NCBI RefSeq assembly: GCF_002873135.1
Contig: NZ_MCVI01000003.1
Location: forward strand, 124,001-188,000
Origin: Shewanella sp. 10N.286.48.A6
Lineage (GTDB): Bacteria; Pseudomonadota; Gammaproteobacteria; Enterobacterales; Shewanellaceae
Reading direction: 5' to 3'
DNA length: 64,000 nucleotides
Part shown: piece by piece, positions 37,744-46,941 of the stretch
Position numbering within the stretch: position 1 is the first letter of the stretch
Layout of the letters: each line of letters begins with the position of its first letter
Translations under genes and position numbers: made by a program
The notes under the pieces: model-generated
What the model was told of the DNA's origin: nothing
Databases searched by the model: none
What the model saw: only the letters and a program-made list of their open reading frames with translations

Positions 37744-38175
37744 TTAACGCTTTTGATATGCGATTAATTGACGACACAGGTTTCGGTAACTGCTGTCGTC
37801 AAGCATGTCGCTCCAGACAATTAATAACTGCCTTTTTCCCCGAGTTGCAACTCCCCGCTCATCTAAAACGTCAAGTTCAATAAACATCACTGCAGCAAAT
37901 ACAGTGACTATTGAACTGCGCCATAATTGAAATTCTTGCCCTTGGGATAACTTACCTTTACTTGCATCAAGTAAAGAAAATTGGCAACGCCAATGCCTTA
38001 ACGCCAACAGATGAGCGACAAAAAAAGCCAGATACGAGATAAGAATAAAATAGAATGCCAGTTGATAAGCCCAGTGGCGATAATCTGGCCAAAGAATAAA
38101 GCTGCTTAAACACACACAGAGCAATACAATATGTGATAAAAATTGATTAAATGAAGCGCTTAAGCTGAAATGCAT
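37744..38175 (-). CDS. ygfX: YgfX/CptA-like membrane protein
   Basis: A protein of 143 residues with two N-terminal membrane helices (about 12-30 and 36-58) and a cytoplasmic tail (GQEFQLWRSSIVTVFAAVMFIELDV). The architecture and the position behind sdhE match YgfX, which in E. coli was described as the toxin partner of YgfY and as a membrane partner of SdhE in flavinylation-related functions. Sequence identity appears low, so the name rests partly on context. Confidence 0.8.
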   Translation of the reverse strand: MHFSLSASFNQFLSHIVLLCVCLSSFILWPDYRHWAYQLAFYFILISYLAFFVAHLLALRHWRCQFSLLDASKGKLSQGQEFQLWRSSIVTVFAAVMFIELDVLDERGVATRGKRQLLIVWSDMLDDSSYRNLCRQLIAYQKR

Positions 38176-38227
38176 CAGTTAAGCACCTTTCATCTTTTGC
38201 AGTAAGCTCATATCGCTATAAACTAGC

Positions 38228-38476
38228 TTATGGTTGAGGGCGACCACGAACCGTAACTATCATGTCAGCCATAGCAGCATCAGGGCAAACTTCATGCCCC
38301 ATAAACCAAGCAAATAACTCAGGGTCTTCACAGGCTAATAAATCAATGAAGGTTTGCTTATCTTTATCAGCTAAAGCTTGGTAATGTTGCTCTACAAAAG
38401 GTTGAAAAAGAACATCTAACTCAAGCATCCCTCTTCGACAAGCCCAGCGCACTCTTGCTATATTCATTAATTCCAA
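38228..38476 (-). CDS. sdhE: FAD assembly factor SdhE
   Basis: Small soluble protein (82 residues) needed to attach FAD covalently to succinate dehydrogenase and fumarate reductase. The key RGxxE motif is present (WACRRGMLELDVLFQPF), as is FIDLLACEDPELFAWFMGHE. The start is a TTG at 38476 with AGGAG seven bases ahead; an internal ATG three codons later is the alternative. It pairs with ygfX downstream. Confidence 0.95.
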   Translation of the reverse strand: MELMNIARVRWACRRGMLELDVLFQPFVEQHYQALADKDKQTFIDLLACEDPELFAWFMGHEVCPDAAMADMIVTVRGRPQP

Positions 38477-38506
38477 TGTACTTCTCCTAACATCTCTTCG
38501 GATACT

Positions 38507-39439
38507 TTATAGATGTTGCAAACTTCGATGCTCAACATCTTGAACTTGTGGATCAACACCAGCAAACAAATCATTAAAGTCCGTTTCTAACAAGCGTTGA
38601 ACCGCAGGGTGTTGAATCATCCTCTCAGCAAACATGACATGATACTCTTCTTTAATATCAGTGGTTTCACCCAGTAATACCATGCCTTGGGAGAGTATAT
38701 CATGACGATAAATAGAGGGAGCAACAAATATACCGCGCTTAAACAAACCAAATGCTTTCATCATAGCTGCATCATCAAACTCACCTAAAATACTCACATT
38801 AAGATTTTTTTCAGCAAACCAGCGATGTAACTGTTGCCCAAGGGAAGTACGCTTGCCTGGGATCAGTAATTTCTCTTGCTCAAGACATGCTGGAAAGTCA
38901 GCAGAGGGCTTTGATGAAGAGAAAAAGCTAATACCGCACTCGCCTAACTTTTTGGATAAGATTTCAGGGTATTTAAGTGATACGCCAGCACAATCAGATA
39001 AAATCATATCTAATTTATGTTCACGTAACCTTGCTATCAGGCTTTCATGGGTTGATTCATAACAGCTCAAATGCATTGAACCGTCACTTGGGATCACTGT
39101 CAGTAAAACGCGACTGGCTAAGGCTTTAGACAGGGCATCAGCAATACCCACTTCAAATAACACTGAGTCATCTTTTTGATAAGAGAGTAAATCGATCATT
39201 TCGTAGCTTAGACTAAACATCTTATCAGCATAACGAAATACGATTTCACCAAGTTCGGTGGATTCAAGGTTGCGGCCGACACGTTTAAATAGACTGCCAT
39301 TGAGGCGTTCTTCTAAAGCGCGAATTTGACCTGTGATAGTTTGCGGGGCTAAACATAAAGCGACGGCAGCCTTGGCTACCGTCCCTTTCTTTCTAACCAT
39401 CCAAAAATAATATAGATGGTTATAATTTAAATGTTGCAT
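38507..39439 (-). CDS. nhaR: LysR-family activator NhaR
   Basis: Sodium-responsive activator of nhaA. The product is 310 residues (E. coli has 301). The N-terminal winged helix begins MQHLNYNHLYYFWMVRKKGTVAKAAVALCLAPQTITGQIRALEERL, closely matching NhaR. An effector-binding domain fills the rest. It ends the nhaA - small protein - nhaR cluster. Confidence 0.94.
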   Translation of the reverse strand: MQHLNYNHLYYFWMVRKKGTVAKAAVALCLAPQTITGQIRALEERLNGSLFKRVGRNLESTELGEIVFRYADKMFSLSYEMIDLLSYQKDDSVLFEVGIADALSKALASRVLLTVIPSDGSMHLSCYESTHESLIARLREHKLDMILSDCAGVSLKYPEILSKKLGECGISFFSSSKPSADFPACLEQEKLLIPGKRTSLGQQLHRWFAEKNLNVSILGEFDDAAMMKAFGLFKRGIFVAPSIYRHDILSQGMVLLGETTDIKEEYHVMFAERMIQHPAVQRLLETDFNDLFAGVDPQVQDVEHRSLQHL

Positions 39440-39467
39440 TCATATAAGCCAGCTAATGAAAGATGAC

Positions 39468-39854
39468 TTATTTTAGTCTCTGACAGTTCAACAAGCTATC
39501 AATTAATATCGACAACTCATTTAGGTCATTGATGTTTTTATTGGCCGTTTGTTCTTGAATGGCCAAAACAATATCTGCCTTGTCAGGGACTCTTTCTGCA
39601 CAAAAACTGCGGTTAGCCTCTTGATAGCGTTTACCTGCGCGGTATTTAAGCGCTCGAGACTCATAGCCACTATCAGCGTCTAATCGGCTAGCAGAAGCGT
39701 CGTCGTGGTACATCAATGCACCATCAACCACACCATCTAAGTAACTTTTACACTCGCTTGATTCAACATCTTTTTGACAAACATTGAATGACGTTGCTTG
39801 GGCAGGAACAACGGCCCCAATAGCAAAGGCTAACATTAGCAGTTTAAGTTTCAT
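39468..39854 (-). CDS. Secreted small protein, possibly Rap1a/Tai-like
   Basis: A protein of 128 residues with a signal peptide (MKLKLLMLAFAIGAVVPAQA). The mature part has four cysteines: CQKDVESSEC, an FCAERVPD segment, and LLNCQRLK at the end. The CKSYLDGVVDG motif resembles the Rap1a/Tai family of periplasmic proteins, some of which are immunity proteins. No toxin gene is nearby. It sits between nhaA (14-base gap) and nhaR (28-base gap), so it is probably cotranscribed with the antiporter. Its role there is unknown. Confidence 0.7.
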   Translation of the reverse strand: MKLKLLMLAFAIGAVVPAQATSFNVCQKDVESSECKSYLDGVVDGALMYHDDASASRLDADSGYESRALKYRAGKRYQEANRSFCAERVPDKADIVLAIQEQTANKNINDLNELSILIDSLLNCQRLK

Positions 39855-39868
39855 TTAATCACTCCAGC

Positions 39869-41041
39869 TTATTTTGCTTCAGTTTTAGGAAGCACCTTGT
39901 TTAACCAGAAATAACCCACTAATGCAGCTAGCATTGAACCGGTTAAAATACCTAATCTTGCAAAATCACCATATTGATCAGGTGCACCATCAAAGGCAAG
40001 CGACGAAATAAATACTGACATAGTGAAACCAATACCAGTCATCACTGCCACAGGGATAATTTGACTCCAGCCAATTCCTGGTGGTAATTCAGCTAATTTT
40101 AGTTTTACCGCAACATAACTAAACAGTAATACACCTACAGGCTTACCTAATAGTAGGCCTAAGATAATACCGATAGTTACTGGCTCAACTAACGAGGTTA
40201 CGCTCATACCTGCAAGTGATAAGCCTGCATTGGCAAAGGCGAATACGGGTAGAATGAAGAAGGTGCTCCAAGGGTGTAGGCTATGCTCTAAATGCTCAGA
40301 TGGTGATGAGCCGTCTTTAGCGCGCAATGGAATACAGAACGCAATAATCACACCTGCTAATGTGGCATGTACGCCAGATTTAAGCACTGCAACCCATAAG
40401 ATCAGACCAAGTAAACCGTAAGGGATCAGTGAACTGACACCTTTGCGGTTCAGAGCAACCATTAATACAATTGAAATAGCTGCAACAATCAAGCTTACCA
40501 TCGATAAATCAGCACTGTAAAATAGTGCGATAATGACGATTACGCCCAAGTCATCGATAATGGCTAATGCAAGTAAAAAGACTTTCAATGCCACCGGAAC
40601 ACGGCTACCAAGTAGCGCCATGATACCGAGTGCAAAGGCAATATCAGTCGCAGCTGGAATTGCCCAGCCCACTTGAGTCACAGGATCTGAGTAGTTGAAC
40701 GCTAAATAAAATAACGCTGGGAACAACATACCACCAATAGCAGCAAAGGTAGGTAATGATGCTTTTGAAACGCTTGAAAGCGCACCTTCTAGCAGTTCAC
40801 GTTTAACTTCTAAACCAATTAGTAGGAAGAATAACGCCATAAGACCATCATTAATCCACAACAGTAATGGCTTATCTATATCCAGTGAACCGATACGTAC
40901 TTGGACTTCTGTATCAAGAAAACCACTGTATAAACCCGCTAATGGCGAATTTGCCATTAACATCGCCAGCACTACAGAGATCATCAAAATGATACCCCCT
41001 GCAGATTCTTGACTTAAGAAATTCTTAATTGCACGTTCCAT
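39869..41041 (-). CDS. nhaA: Na+/H+ antiporter NhaA
   Basis: Inner-membrane antiporter exchanging two protons for one sodium ion, for salt and alkaline pH homeostasis. The product is 390 residues (E. coli has 388) with about 12 helices. The sodium-site pair DD is in [35 protein letters not shown] contains the conserved Asp of helix IV. The start at 41041 follows GGAG by six bases and fits the family better than an upstream in-frame alternative. Confidence 0.97.
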   Translation of the reverse strand: MERAIKNFLSQESAGGIILMISVVLAMLMANSPLAGLYSGFLDTEVQVRIGSLDIDKPLLLWINDGLMALFFLLIGLEVKRELLEGALSSVSKASLPTFAAIGGMLFPALFYLAFNYSDPVTQVGWAIPAATDIAFALGIMALLGSRVPVALKVFLLALAIIDDLGVIVIIALFYSADLSMVSLIVAAISIVLMVALNRKGVSSLIPYGLLGLILWVAVLKSGVHATLAGVIIAFCIPLRAKDGSSPSEHLEHSLHPWSTFFILPVFAFANAGLSLAGMSVTSLVEPVTIGIILGLLLGKPVGVLLFSYVAVKLKLAELPPGIGWSQIIPVAVMTGIGFTMSVFISSLAFDGAPDQYGDFARLGILTGSMLAALVGYFWLNKVLPKTEAK

Positions 41042-41121
41042 AATTTTCTCCACAAAAAACAATTAATTCGAGTCTAGCGGAATTATTCAAACAATCATAA
41101 TCGTTAGTTTGGGTCTTATAT

Positions 41122-41134
41122 GTCGGAATTTCCG
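41122..41134. promoter_or_regulatory. Palindrome upstream of nhaA, candidate NhaR site
   Basis: TCGGAA and TTCCGA flank a single base, 81-93 bases before the nhaA start. LysR-family activators bind at such a distance. The assignment to NhaR is an inference from position only. Confidence 0.4.
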
Positions 41135-41486
41135 AGGTATTAAACAAAATAACACGAACAAGATCACATTTAAGTGTATTAACGTGAGCCCAAATTGCCA
41201 ACATATCGCTTTTTTAAGCTAATCAATTACCAACAAGCTTCTTGAAAAAAATATCAACTGCTGAATAAAAATACAATCAGCTAAATTAATTAATCTTTTA
41301 TTTACAATACTCTGCAAAATTATTATCACAAGCATTATTAACTAACATTGTCTTTTTAGTCTTAAAAAGCAACTTAGCAATGAGGCTGTTTTGCATACAC
41401 TGTCCCCATAAAATCATTAAAGGTTAGCTGTTATTTTCATTATCGGGTTTAAAAATCGTCGATACTTTGCGCAGTAGAAGACAATC

Positions 41487-41512
41487 GCTTTGGTTTAGAT
41501 GTAAACCAAAGC
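41487..41512. repeat. Perfect hairpin downstream of thyA
   Basis: The 11-base arms GCTTTGGTTTA and TAAACCAAAGC flank a GATG loop, about 30 bases after the thyA stop. No T run follows on the minus strand, so it may be a 3'-end stabiliser rather than an intrinsic terminator. Confidence 0.7.
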
Positions 41513-41542
41513 CATTGGGTGAAATGATGGCTGAAATGTGAT

Positions 41543-42394
41543 TTATACGGAGAAGGGATACTTAATTGCTTCGTGATGTTGGTAACCAATCACTTCAAAG
41601 TCATCTATGGTGACCCAAGTTTCCAAGTCACGTAAACTTTTTATATCAGGATTAATATTCAACTGTGGCGATGGGAATGGATCACGGACAAGTTGCTCAG
41701 TTTTCATCAATTCAAGTTGATCTTCATAAATGTGCGCATTGATGATCTTGTGATAAGCCAGACCTGGCTTATTTCCAGTGATCTGCGCCATTAGTGCTAA
41801 AAAGGTGTACACCTGAATTTGATTAAAGTTAAGCCCCAAAGGCACATCACATGAACGCTGATAGCTTGTTAGGTAAAGGGTATCACCGAGAAGCGAAAAA
41901 GTATGAGTATGCATACAAGGTCTTAAGCAGCCCATGTCAAACTCACCAGGATTATAGAAAGTGATAATCTCACCACGATCGTCAACCCCTTTAGATAAGT
42001 TATCGACAATTTTAGCAAGCTGATCAACGCTTCCACCACAAGATTTTTGCCAGCGTCTTCCTTGCACTCCGTATACTCGGCCCATATCATCCTCACCTTT
42101 GCGGTGTGGATTGTTTAACCAACTTTGGTTGTCATTGGCGTTCATATCCCAGGTTTTAGTGCCGATGGCGCGAAAATCTGCGGCATTATCGTAACCACGA
42201 ATGTAGCCAATAAGCTCAGCAATTGCAGCCTTCCAGAAGCTTTTACGAGTCGTAATAATGGGAAATTGATTATTGGCAACATCGTATTGTAAATCTGCAT
42301 TGATCACCGTTAAACAGCGCTTACCTGTACGTTTATTTTCAATCCAGTGGCCGTTTTCAACGATGTGGTTGCAGAGATCTAAATACTGACGCAT
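41543..42394 (-). CDS. thyA: Thymidylate synthase
   Basis: Converts dUMP to dTMP with methylenetetrahydrofolate. The product is 283 residues, the longer variant familiar from Vibrio and Shewanella (E. coli has 264). The nucleophile is Cys160 in [12 protein letters not shown]; the dUMP-binding motif is [18 protein letters not shown]. In many gammaproteobacteria lgt lies directly upstream of it; here the preceding gene is a TauE/SafE permease only 75 bases away. Confidence 0.97.
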   Translation of the reverse strand: MRQYLDLCNHIVENGHWIENKRTGKRCLTVINADLQYDVANNQFPIITTRKSFWKAAIAELIGYIRGYDNAADFRAIGTKTWDMNANDNQSWLNNPHRKGEDDMGRVYGVQGRRWQKSCGGSVDQLAKIVDNLSKGVDDRGEIITFYNPGEFDMGCLRPCMHTHTFSLLGDTLYLTSYQRSCDVPLGLNFNQIQVYTFLALMAQITGNKPGLAYHKIINAHIYEDQLELMKTEQLVRDPFPSPQLNINPDIKSLRDLETWVTIDDFEVIGYQHHEAIKYPFSV

Positions 42395-42469
42395 TTTATT
42401 GTCCTATTATTAAAACGTTTGTTATTTGCAGAATATTAATTATCAAAACTCGTGGCTAGTGTAATTTTT

Positions 42470-43273
42470 TTAAGCAGAAAGCGCGAGCTTTAAACCTATT
42501 ACCATCAGCAAAACTGCGAATATCTTTTTCAGTATCGGCGTTGGCCAAATACTGGCGGCCTTTACCCCTAAAGGTGCAATAAGCATAGAGGTAATGATGA
42601 TCCCCACTAATGCGGGAATATAAATATAACCGACTGTCCAAGTGGGTAAGTCAGTGGCATTTAATCCGGCAATAACATAGCCCGCAGTACCCGCTATCGC
42701 GATTAAAAAACCTGTTACCGACGCAAAGCCAACCGCTTGACGCATTTGTAAACCGCAATAGCACAAGAAAGGCACCAGCAGTACCCCGCCGCCAATGCCC
42801 ATTAAGCCGGCAACAACAGCTATTAGCATTGAAACGATAAACATCAGCTTAAAACTTGGCACTTTCGCTACGGCTTTGGGTTTTAATGGAAATGCCATTT
42901 GTATTGCCATCACTGTGACAAATATCGAGAAAGCCTGCTGTAATACATTGGCAGCTATTTGTTCTGAGATAAAAGCCGATGCTAACGCACCAACCACAAT
43001 ACCCGGCAACATGGGCTTAAAAAGCTCCCAAGGGATATTACCGTGTCTATGATGGGCAATAGCAGAGCTAAACGAGGTCATAATAATTGAGGCTAACGAG
43101 GTGGCAATGGCTACATGGGTGAGCTGGCTGGACTCAATGCCTATCCAGGGCAGTAAATAAATCAGTGCCGGTACAATAATAAGCCCGCCACCTATGCCTA
43201 ACAAACCAGCAAAAAATCCAACCACTGCGCCTAATAACAAGCAAAGTGAAAAAACTAACAATATATTGTCCAA
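42470..43273 (-). CDS. TauE/SafE family permease
   Basis: A protein of 267 residues with about eight membrane helices and the internally repeated glycine motif (FFAGLLGIGGGLIIVPALIY and AGLMGIGGGVLLVPFLCYCG). The family exports sulfite, sulfoacetate or related anions; the substrate here is unknown. The start is a TTG at 43273. It lies in the rppH-ptsP-thyA neighbourhood as in other Shewanella. Confidence 0.92.
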   Translation of the reverse strand: MDNILLVFSLCLLLGAVVGFFAGLLGIGGGLIIVPALIYLLPWIGIESSQLTHVAIATSLASIIMTSFSSAIAHHRHGNIPWELFKPMLPGIVVGALASAFISEQIAANVLQQAFSIFVTVMAIQMAFPLKPKAVAKVPSFKLMFIVSMLIAVVAGLMGIGGGVLLVPFLCYCGLQMRQAVGFASVTGFLIAIAGTAGYVIAGLNATDLPTWTVGYIYIPALVGIIITSMLIAPLGVKAASIWPTPILKKIFAVLLMVIGLKLALSA

Positions 43274-43433
43274 CGTACAGCCCTAACAATGAAAAATGTG
43301 TAAATTGACTTAGCCAAGTTGCTTTTATCAACTTGTTTAATTAACTAACTTTGCTTCAGTATTTTTATTTCAACTTGCAGATTTTAAATTGCTGATTTGA
43401 AATTACTGCAATAAGCGTCACGTTGGCCTGTCA

Positions 43434-45668
43434 TTAGTCTAAAATCGACAGCAAATTACGCTGTTGCAAATATTGATTCAATAATTGCCTGACTTGCTCA
43501 CCATTAGACAAGCTTAATACCTGATCTAGTAATCGCTCAAGTTCAGCTTTGTTAATCCGTCTAAGTAGATAGTTTATCCGCGCAATACTGCCTTGGTTCA
43601 TACTGAGTTTTTCGTAGCCCATAGCCACTAACAATAACGCGCCCATGGGCTCGCCAGCAAGTTCACCGCAAATACTGGCATCAAGCTGAAAACGGTTACA
43701 GTCAGTAATAGTCCATTTTAGCGCCCTTAATACGCCAGGGTGAAAACTATCAAATAATGGACTGACACTGGGGTTATTTCTATCCACCGCAAGCAAATAC
43801 TGGGTTAAGTCATTACTACCTACAGAAACAAAATCAACTCTTTTAGCCACATCTTCTAATTGGAAAAGCAAAGATGGGACTTCAAGCATTACCCCTATTT
43901 TAGGTTTGGGTATTTCTCTTGCGAGCTCTTCAGTCAGCTCTGAATATGCCTGTTCTAGGTAAAGTAATGTTCGATCGATTTCGTCTAAATTACTGACCAT
44001 AGGCAACAATATCTGCAATTGTGAAGAGTCAGCATTGGCTGTCAACATCGCGCGTAATTGCATTAAAAACAGTTCTGGGTGATCTAAAGATAAGCGGATG
44101 CCACGCCAGCCTAAAAAAGGATTATCTTCTGTGATAGGAAAATAAGGCAATGGTTTATCACCGCCCACATCAAGGGTGCGCATCACCACAGGTCTGTCTC
44201 GCGCTGCCGATAGTACTTGTTTATAAACTTGAACTTGCTCAAGTTCACTGGGAAAGCGTTGATGCAGCATAAAGGGAATTTCAGTGCGGTACAGTCCAAT
44301 ACCATCAGCGCCTTCTGCCATATCGGTGCTTAAACCACTTAATAAACCGGCATTCAAATAAAGCTGTATTCTTTGACCGTCTAAGGTTTCAGCGGGTAAG
44401 GATATTTCAGCAGAAAATTGTCGTTGCTGGGCTTTACTCTCAGAAATTAAGCAAAGATATTCATGAATAATGGCATCAGATGGCGAAATTAATAATTGGC
44501 CGCTATTGGCATTTAGCACTAACTTTTTGTTGTCAACATCTGCAGATAAAACCTGATCAACACCAACAATTGCTGGCACACCCAAGGCTCTTGCCAATAT
44601 TGCTGCGTGGGCATTTACCCCGCCAAGTTCTGTGACTATTCCTGCAAGTTTTCCTCGAGGAAACTCTGCTAATAATGTGGCATCAACCTCTTTCGCCACC
44701 AGTATGACCGGTTTATCAGGTGCGAGTTCTAATTTGTCTGGTTCGATTAATTGGCGTAAAACTTTTTGGCCTAATTCACGAATATCACTGGCCCGCTCTT
44801 TTAAATACGGGTCTTCCATCGCGATAAACTGCTCAATATAGCGTTTAGACACCCGGCTAACGGCAGATTCGGCTTGCCAACCTAAATTCACTTCCCGTAG
44901 ATACTCGCCACCAAGACTGGCTTCACCTAACAGTAATTGTAAAGCAGAAAAAATAGAGGCCACATCATCTACATTTTCACGATCAAAACGTTGGGATAAA
45001 GTGCTGATAATATCACTACAGCGTTGCATAGCAGCTTTTAGACGCTGAATTTCTGTTGCTAAGTCTGTGGCTTGTTCTTCGGGCTGATCGAGAGAGATAG
45101 CACCACCAAGCACAAAGCCATCAGCAATGGCGATACCTTTTGACGCTGAAGTACCTTTGAAGACGACTTGTTGTTGAACATTACTGATCGCAGCTTTGTT
45201 TTTCAAATTACGTACCACAACCGCTAGTTGGGCCGCCAAAGTCATCAAAAAGGCTTCTTCATTTTCACTAAACTGTCTCGGCTGCGGTTGCTGCACCACA
45301 ATGACGCCGACAACCTGTTTTTGAAAGATTATAGGTACTGCCAGAAATGCGCGGTACTCTTCTTCTTCAACTTCAGGAAATAGTTTAAATCTGGGGTGTG
45401 ATTTTGCATCGGCAAGGTTAACAGCTTCTTCTTTTTCTGCCGCTAAGCCCACTAAGCCTTCAGATAAAGGCATTTTGACACGATTGATGGAATTAGGTGC
45501 AAGGCCCTCTGTAGCAGAAAGCACCAATTGTTGCTGTTCAAGAATATAAATAGAACAGCAGTGCGTTTGCATTGCCAACTTGGTTTGGGAAACCAATAAT
45601 GACAATGCCGTCTCTAAGCTATTAGCACTGGCGACAGACTGTGTAATATCCCTAAGCGTATTTAGCAC
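43434..45668 (-). CDS. ptsP: Phosphoenolpyruvate-protein phosphotransferase PtsP (EI-Ntr)
   Basis: First enzyme of the nitrogen PTS, passing phosphate from PEP to NPr. The product is 744 residues (E. coli has 748). An N-terminal GAF domain (about 1-160) precedes the EI part. The phosphorylated residue is His354 in ELGGVNAHAAILARALGVPAIVG. The PEP-binding barrel contains RTLDVGGDKPLPY and SVGSNDLTQYLLAVDRNN. The start is a GTG. It lies 24 bases after rppH. Confidence 0.97.
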   Translation of the reverse strand: MLNTLRDITQSVASANSLETALSLLVSQTKLAMQTHCCSIYILEQQQLVLSATEGLAPNSINRVKMPLSEGLVGLAAEKEEAVNLADAKSHPRFKLFPEVEEEEYRAFLAVPIIFQKQVVGVIVVQQPQPRQFSENEEAFLMTLAAQLAVVVRNLKNKAAISNVQQQVVFKGTSASKGIAIADGFVLGGAISLDQPEEQATDLATEIQRLKAAMQRCSDIISTLSQRFDRENVDDVASIFSALQLLLGEASLGGEYLREVNLGWQAESAVSRVSKRYIEQFIAMEDPYLKERASDIRELGQKVLRQLIEPDKLELAPDKPVILVAKEVDATLLAEFPRGKLAGIVTELGGVNAHAAILARALGVPAIVGVDQVLSADVDNKKLVLNANSGQLLISPSDAIIHEYLCLISESKAQQRQFSAEISLPAETLDGQRIQLYLNAGLLSGLSTDMAEGADGIGLYRTEIPFMLHQRFPSELEQVQVYKQVLSAARDRPVVMRTLDVGGDKPLPYFPITEDNPFLGWRGIRLSLDHPELFLMQLRAMLTANADSSQLQILLPMVSNLDEIDRTLLYLEQAYSELTEELAREIPKPKIGVMLEVPSLLFQLEDVAKRVDFVSVGSNDLTQYLLAVDRNNPSVSPLFDSFHPGVLRALKWTITDCNRFQLDASICGELAGEPMGALLLVAMGYEKLSMNQGSIARINYLLRRINKAELERLLDQVLSLSNGEQVRQLLNQYLQQRNLLSILD

Positions 45669-45692
45669 TGCTTCACATCCTTTTTTGATCAG

Positions 45693-46211
45693 CTAATTTC
45701 TATAACGGCCTCTTTTTCGGCTAGGCTCGCGGCCTTGAAATGCCAATGTAATAGAGGAAAACTCCTTCATAACTTTACGGTAAACATCACGCTTAAAAGA
45801 AACGACTTGTCTGACTGGATACCAATAATTCACCCAACGCCAATCATCAAACTCTGGATGACCACAGGAATTCAAATTAATCGTGTCGTCACTGCCTTTC
45901 AGTTGTAATAGATACCACTTTTGTTTTTGACCAATACAAACTGGTTTACTTTCTTGCCTAATTAACCTCTTAGGCAAACGATATCTCAGCCATGAACGTG
46001 TTGACGTTAAAATTTGCACATTTTCAGGTTTAAGACCGACTTCTTCATACAATTCTCGGTACATGGCTTGTTCTGGGGTTTCACCATCATCTACACCGCC
46101 TTGAGGAAATTGCCATGAATGTTGTCCAAACCGTCTGGCCCACATTACTTGACCATATTTGTTACAGATAATAATGCCCACATTTGCGCGAAAGCCGTCG
46201 CTATCAATCAC
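45693..46211 (-). CDS. rppH: RNA pyrophosphohydrolase
   Basis: Nudix enzyme that removes pyrophosphate from mRNA 5' ends and triggers RNase E decay. The product is 172 residues (E. coli has 176). The Nudix box is complete: [23 protein letters not shown]. The N-terminus [17 protein letters not shown] is typical. It heads rppH-ptsP and is divergent from mutH across a 730-base gap. Confidence 0.97.
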   Translation of the reverse strand: MIDSDGFRANVGIIICNKYGQVMWARRFGQHSWQFPQGGVDDGETPEQAMYRELYEEVGLKPENVQILTSTRSWLRYRLPKRLIRQESKPVCIGQKQKWYLLQLKGSDDTINLNSCGHPEFDDWRWVNYWYPVRQVVSFKRDVYRKVMKEFSSITLAFQGREPSRKRGRYRN

Positions 46212-46354
46212 ATGGACTCCAATTTCACTACAAATTAATGACTAGATTGTTTCATAAAGCTCGCCTACGGGCAAACGACTATTTCAATAGAACACTTGGA
46301 TAAAATAAGCCCTTAGCAACTTTTATCAACAGATGATGACCTTAGTTATCATTA

Positions 46355-46377
46355 TTATCCACAAAATCTGTGGATAT
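46355..46377. promoter_or_regulatory. Inverted DnaA box pair
   Basis: TTATCCACA and TGTGGATAT face each other with a five-base spacer, forming a palindrome of 8-base arms (TATCCACA / TGTGGATA). One box is a perfect consensus and the other has one mismatch. Confidence 0.7.
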
Positions 46378-46585
46378 CTCTGTTTGAAACTCTAAAATAA
46401 CTCTAAACAGGCTAAATTACAGTGACAGCCACTGTCCTTAACAAAACCAAATTAACAGCAAAAAAACGTATAAATACAACAACTTGACCTTTTAGAGCAT
46501 TGTTAACTTATAATTAAATCACACAAGAGGTCACTTTTTAAACAGCAAAGGTAATTATTAATTGTGGCCATACAGGCGAAATAAG

Positions 46586-46594
46586 TTATACACA
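46586..46594 (+). promoter_or_regulatory. DnaA box TTATACACA
   Basis: Matches the TTATNCACA form of the high-affinity DnaA box, about 210 bases from the inverted pair. Confidence 0.5.
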
Positions 46595-46702
46595 AAAAAC
46601 AACATATTTATTTTATAAATATCAAAATAAAGCTATTTTTCACCATTGACTGTCAAAAAAATATCCGCTAAGCATAAACAAATTAAAGTTATTCATTCAT
46701 TC

Positions 46703-46711
46703 TGTGGATAA
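46703..46711 (-). promoter_or_regulatory. Perfect DnaA box
   Basis: TGTGGATAA reads TTATCCACA on the minus strand, about 230 bases upstream of mutH. Confidence 0.6.
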
Positions 46712-46941
46712 GTGTGTGTGAAATAGTGGAGCAAAAGGAGTGTAACTTTATAAAATGGTCAAACAAACTCACCAGCATTCATAAAAGTCGTTAATAAACA
46801 AAGCAATATATTACTGCAAAACCTTGGATAACTTTAACCTGCCAAGGCGCTCAAAAAACAACCAGTAGTTGTCATTTTAAAATAATAGATAAAACAGTAC
46901 ACTTTAATACACGCGAACTTTTAAAAGTAAGACATTGCTCC

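Larger units (their letters stand above)
41063..41542. other. Intergenic region between nhaA and thyA
   Basis: About 480 AT-rich bases without a gene. It holds a compact palindrome at 41122-41134 upstream of nhaA and a perfect hairpin at 41487-41512 downstream of thyA. Confidence 0.6.
46212..46941. other. rppH-mutH intergenic region with DnaA boxes (DARS2-like)
   Basis: A very AT-rich stretch of 730 bases without a convincing gene. It contains a perfect DnaA box TTATCCACA at 46355-46363, an inverted near-match TGTGGATAT at 46369-46377, TTATACACA at 46586-46594 and a perfect inverted TGTGGATAA at 46703-46711. E. coli carries DARS2, a DnaA-reactivating sequence built of clustered DnaA boxes, next to mutH. 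The same locus and motif make a DARS2-like function a good hypothesis. Confidence 0.65.

Noticed and set aside
46212..46941. Chromosomal replication origin at the DnaA-box cluster
   Set aside because: No dnaA, dnaN, gidA/mnmG or rpmH gene is near, and no array of 13-mers was seen. The mutH locus points to a DARS2-type element instead.
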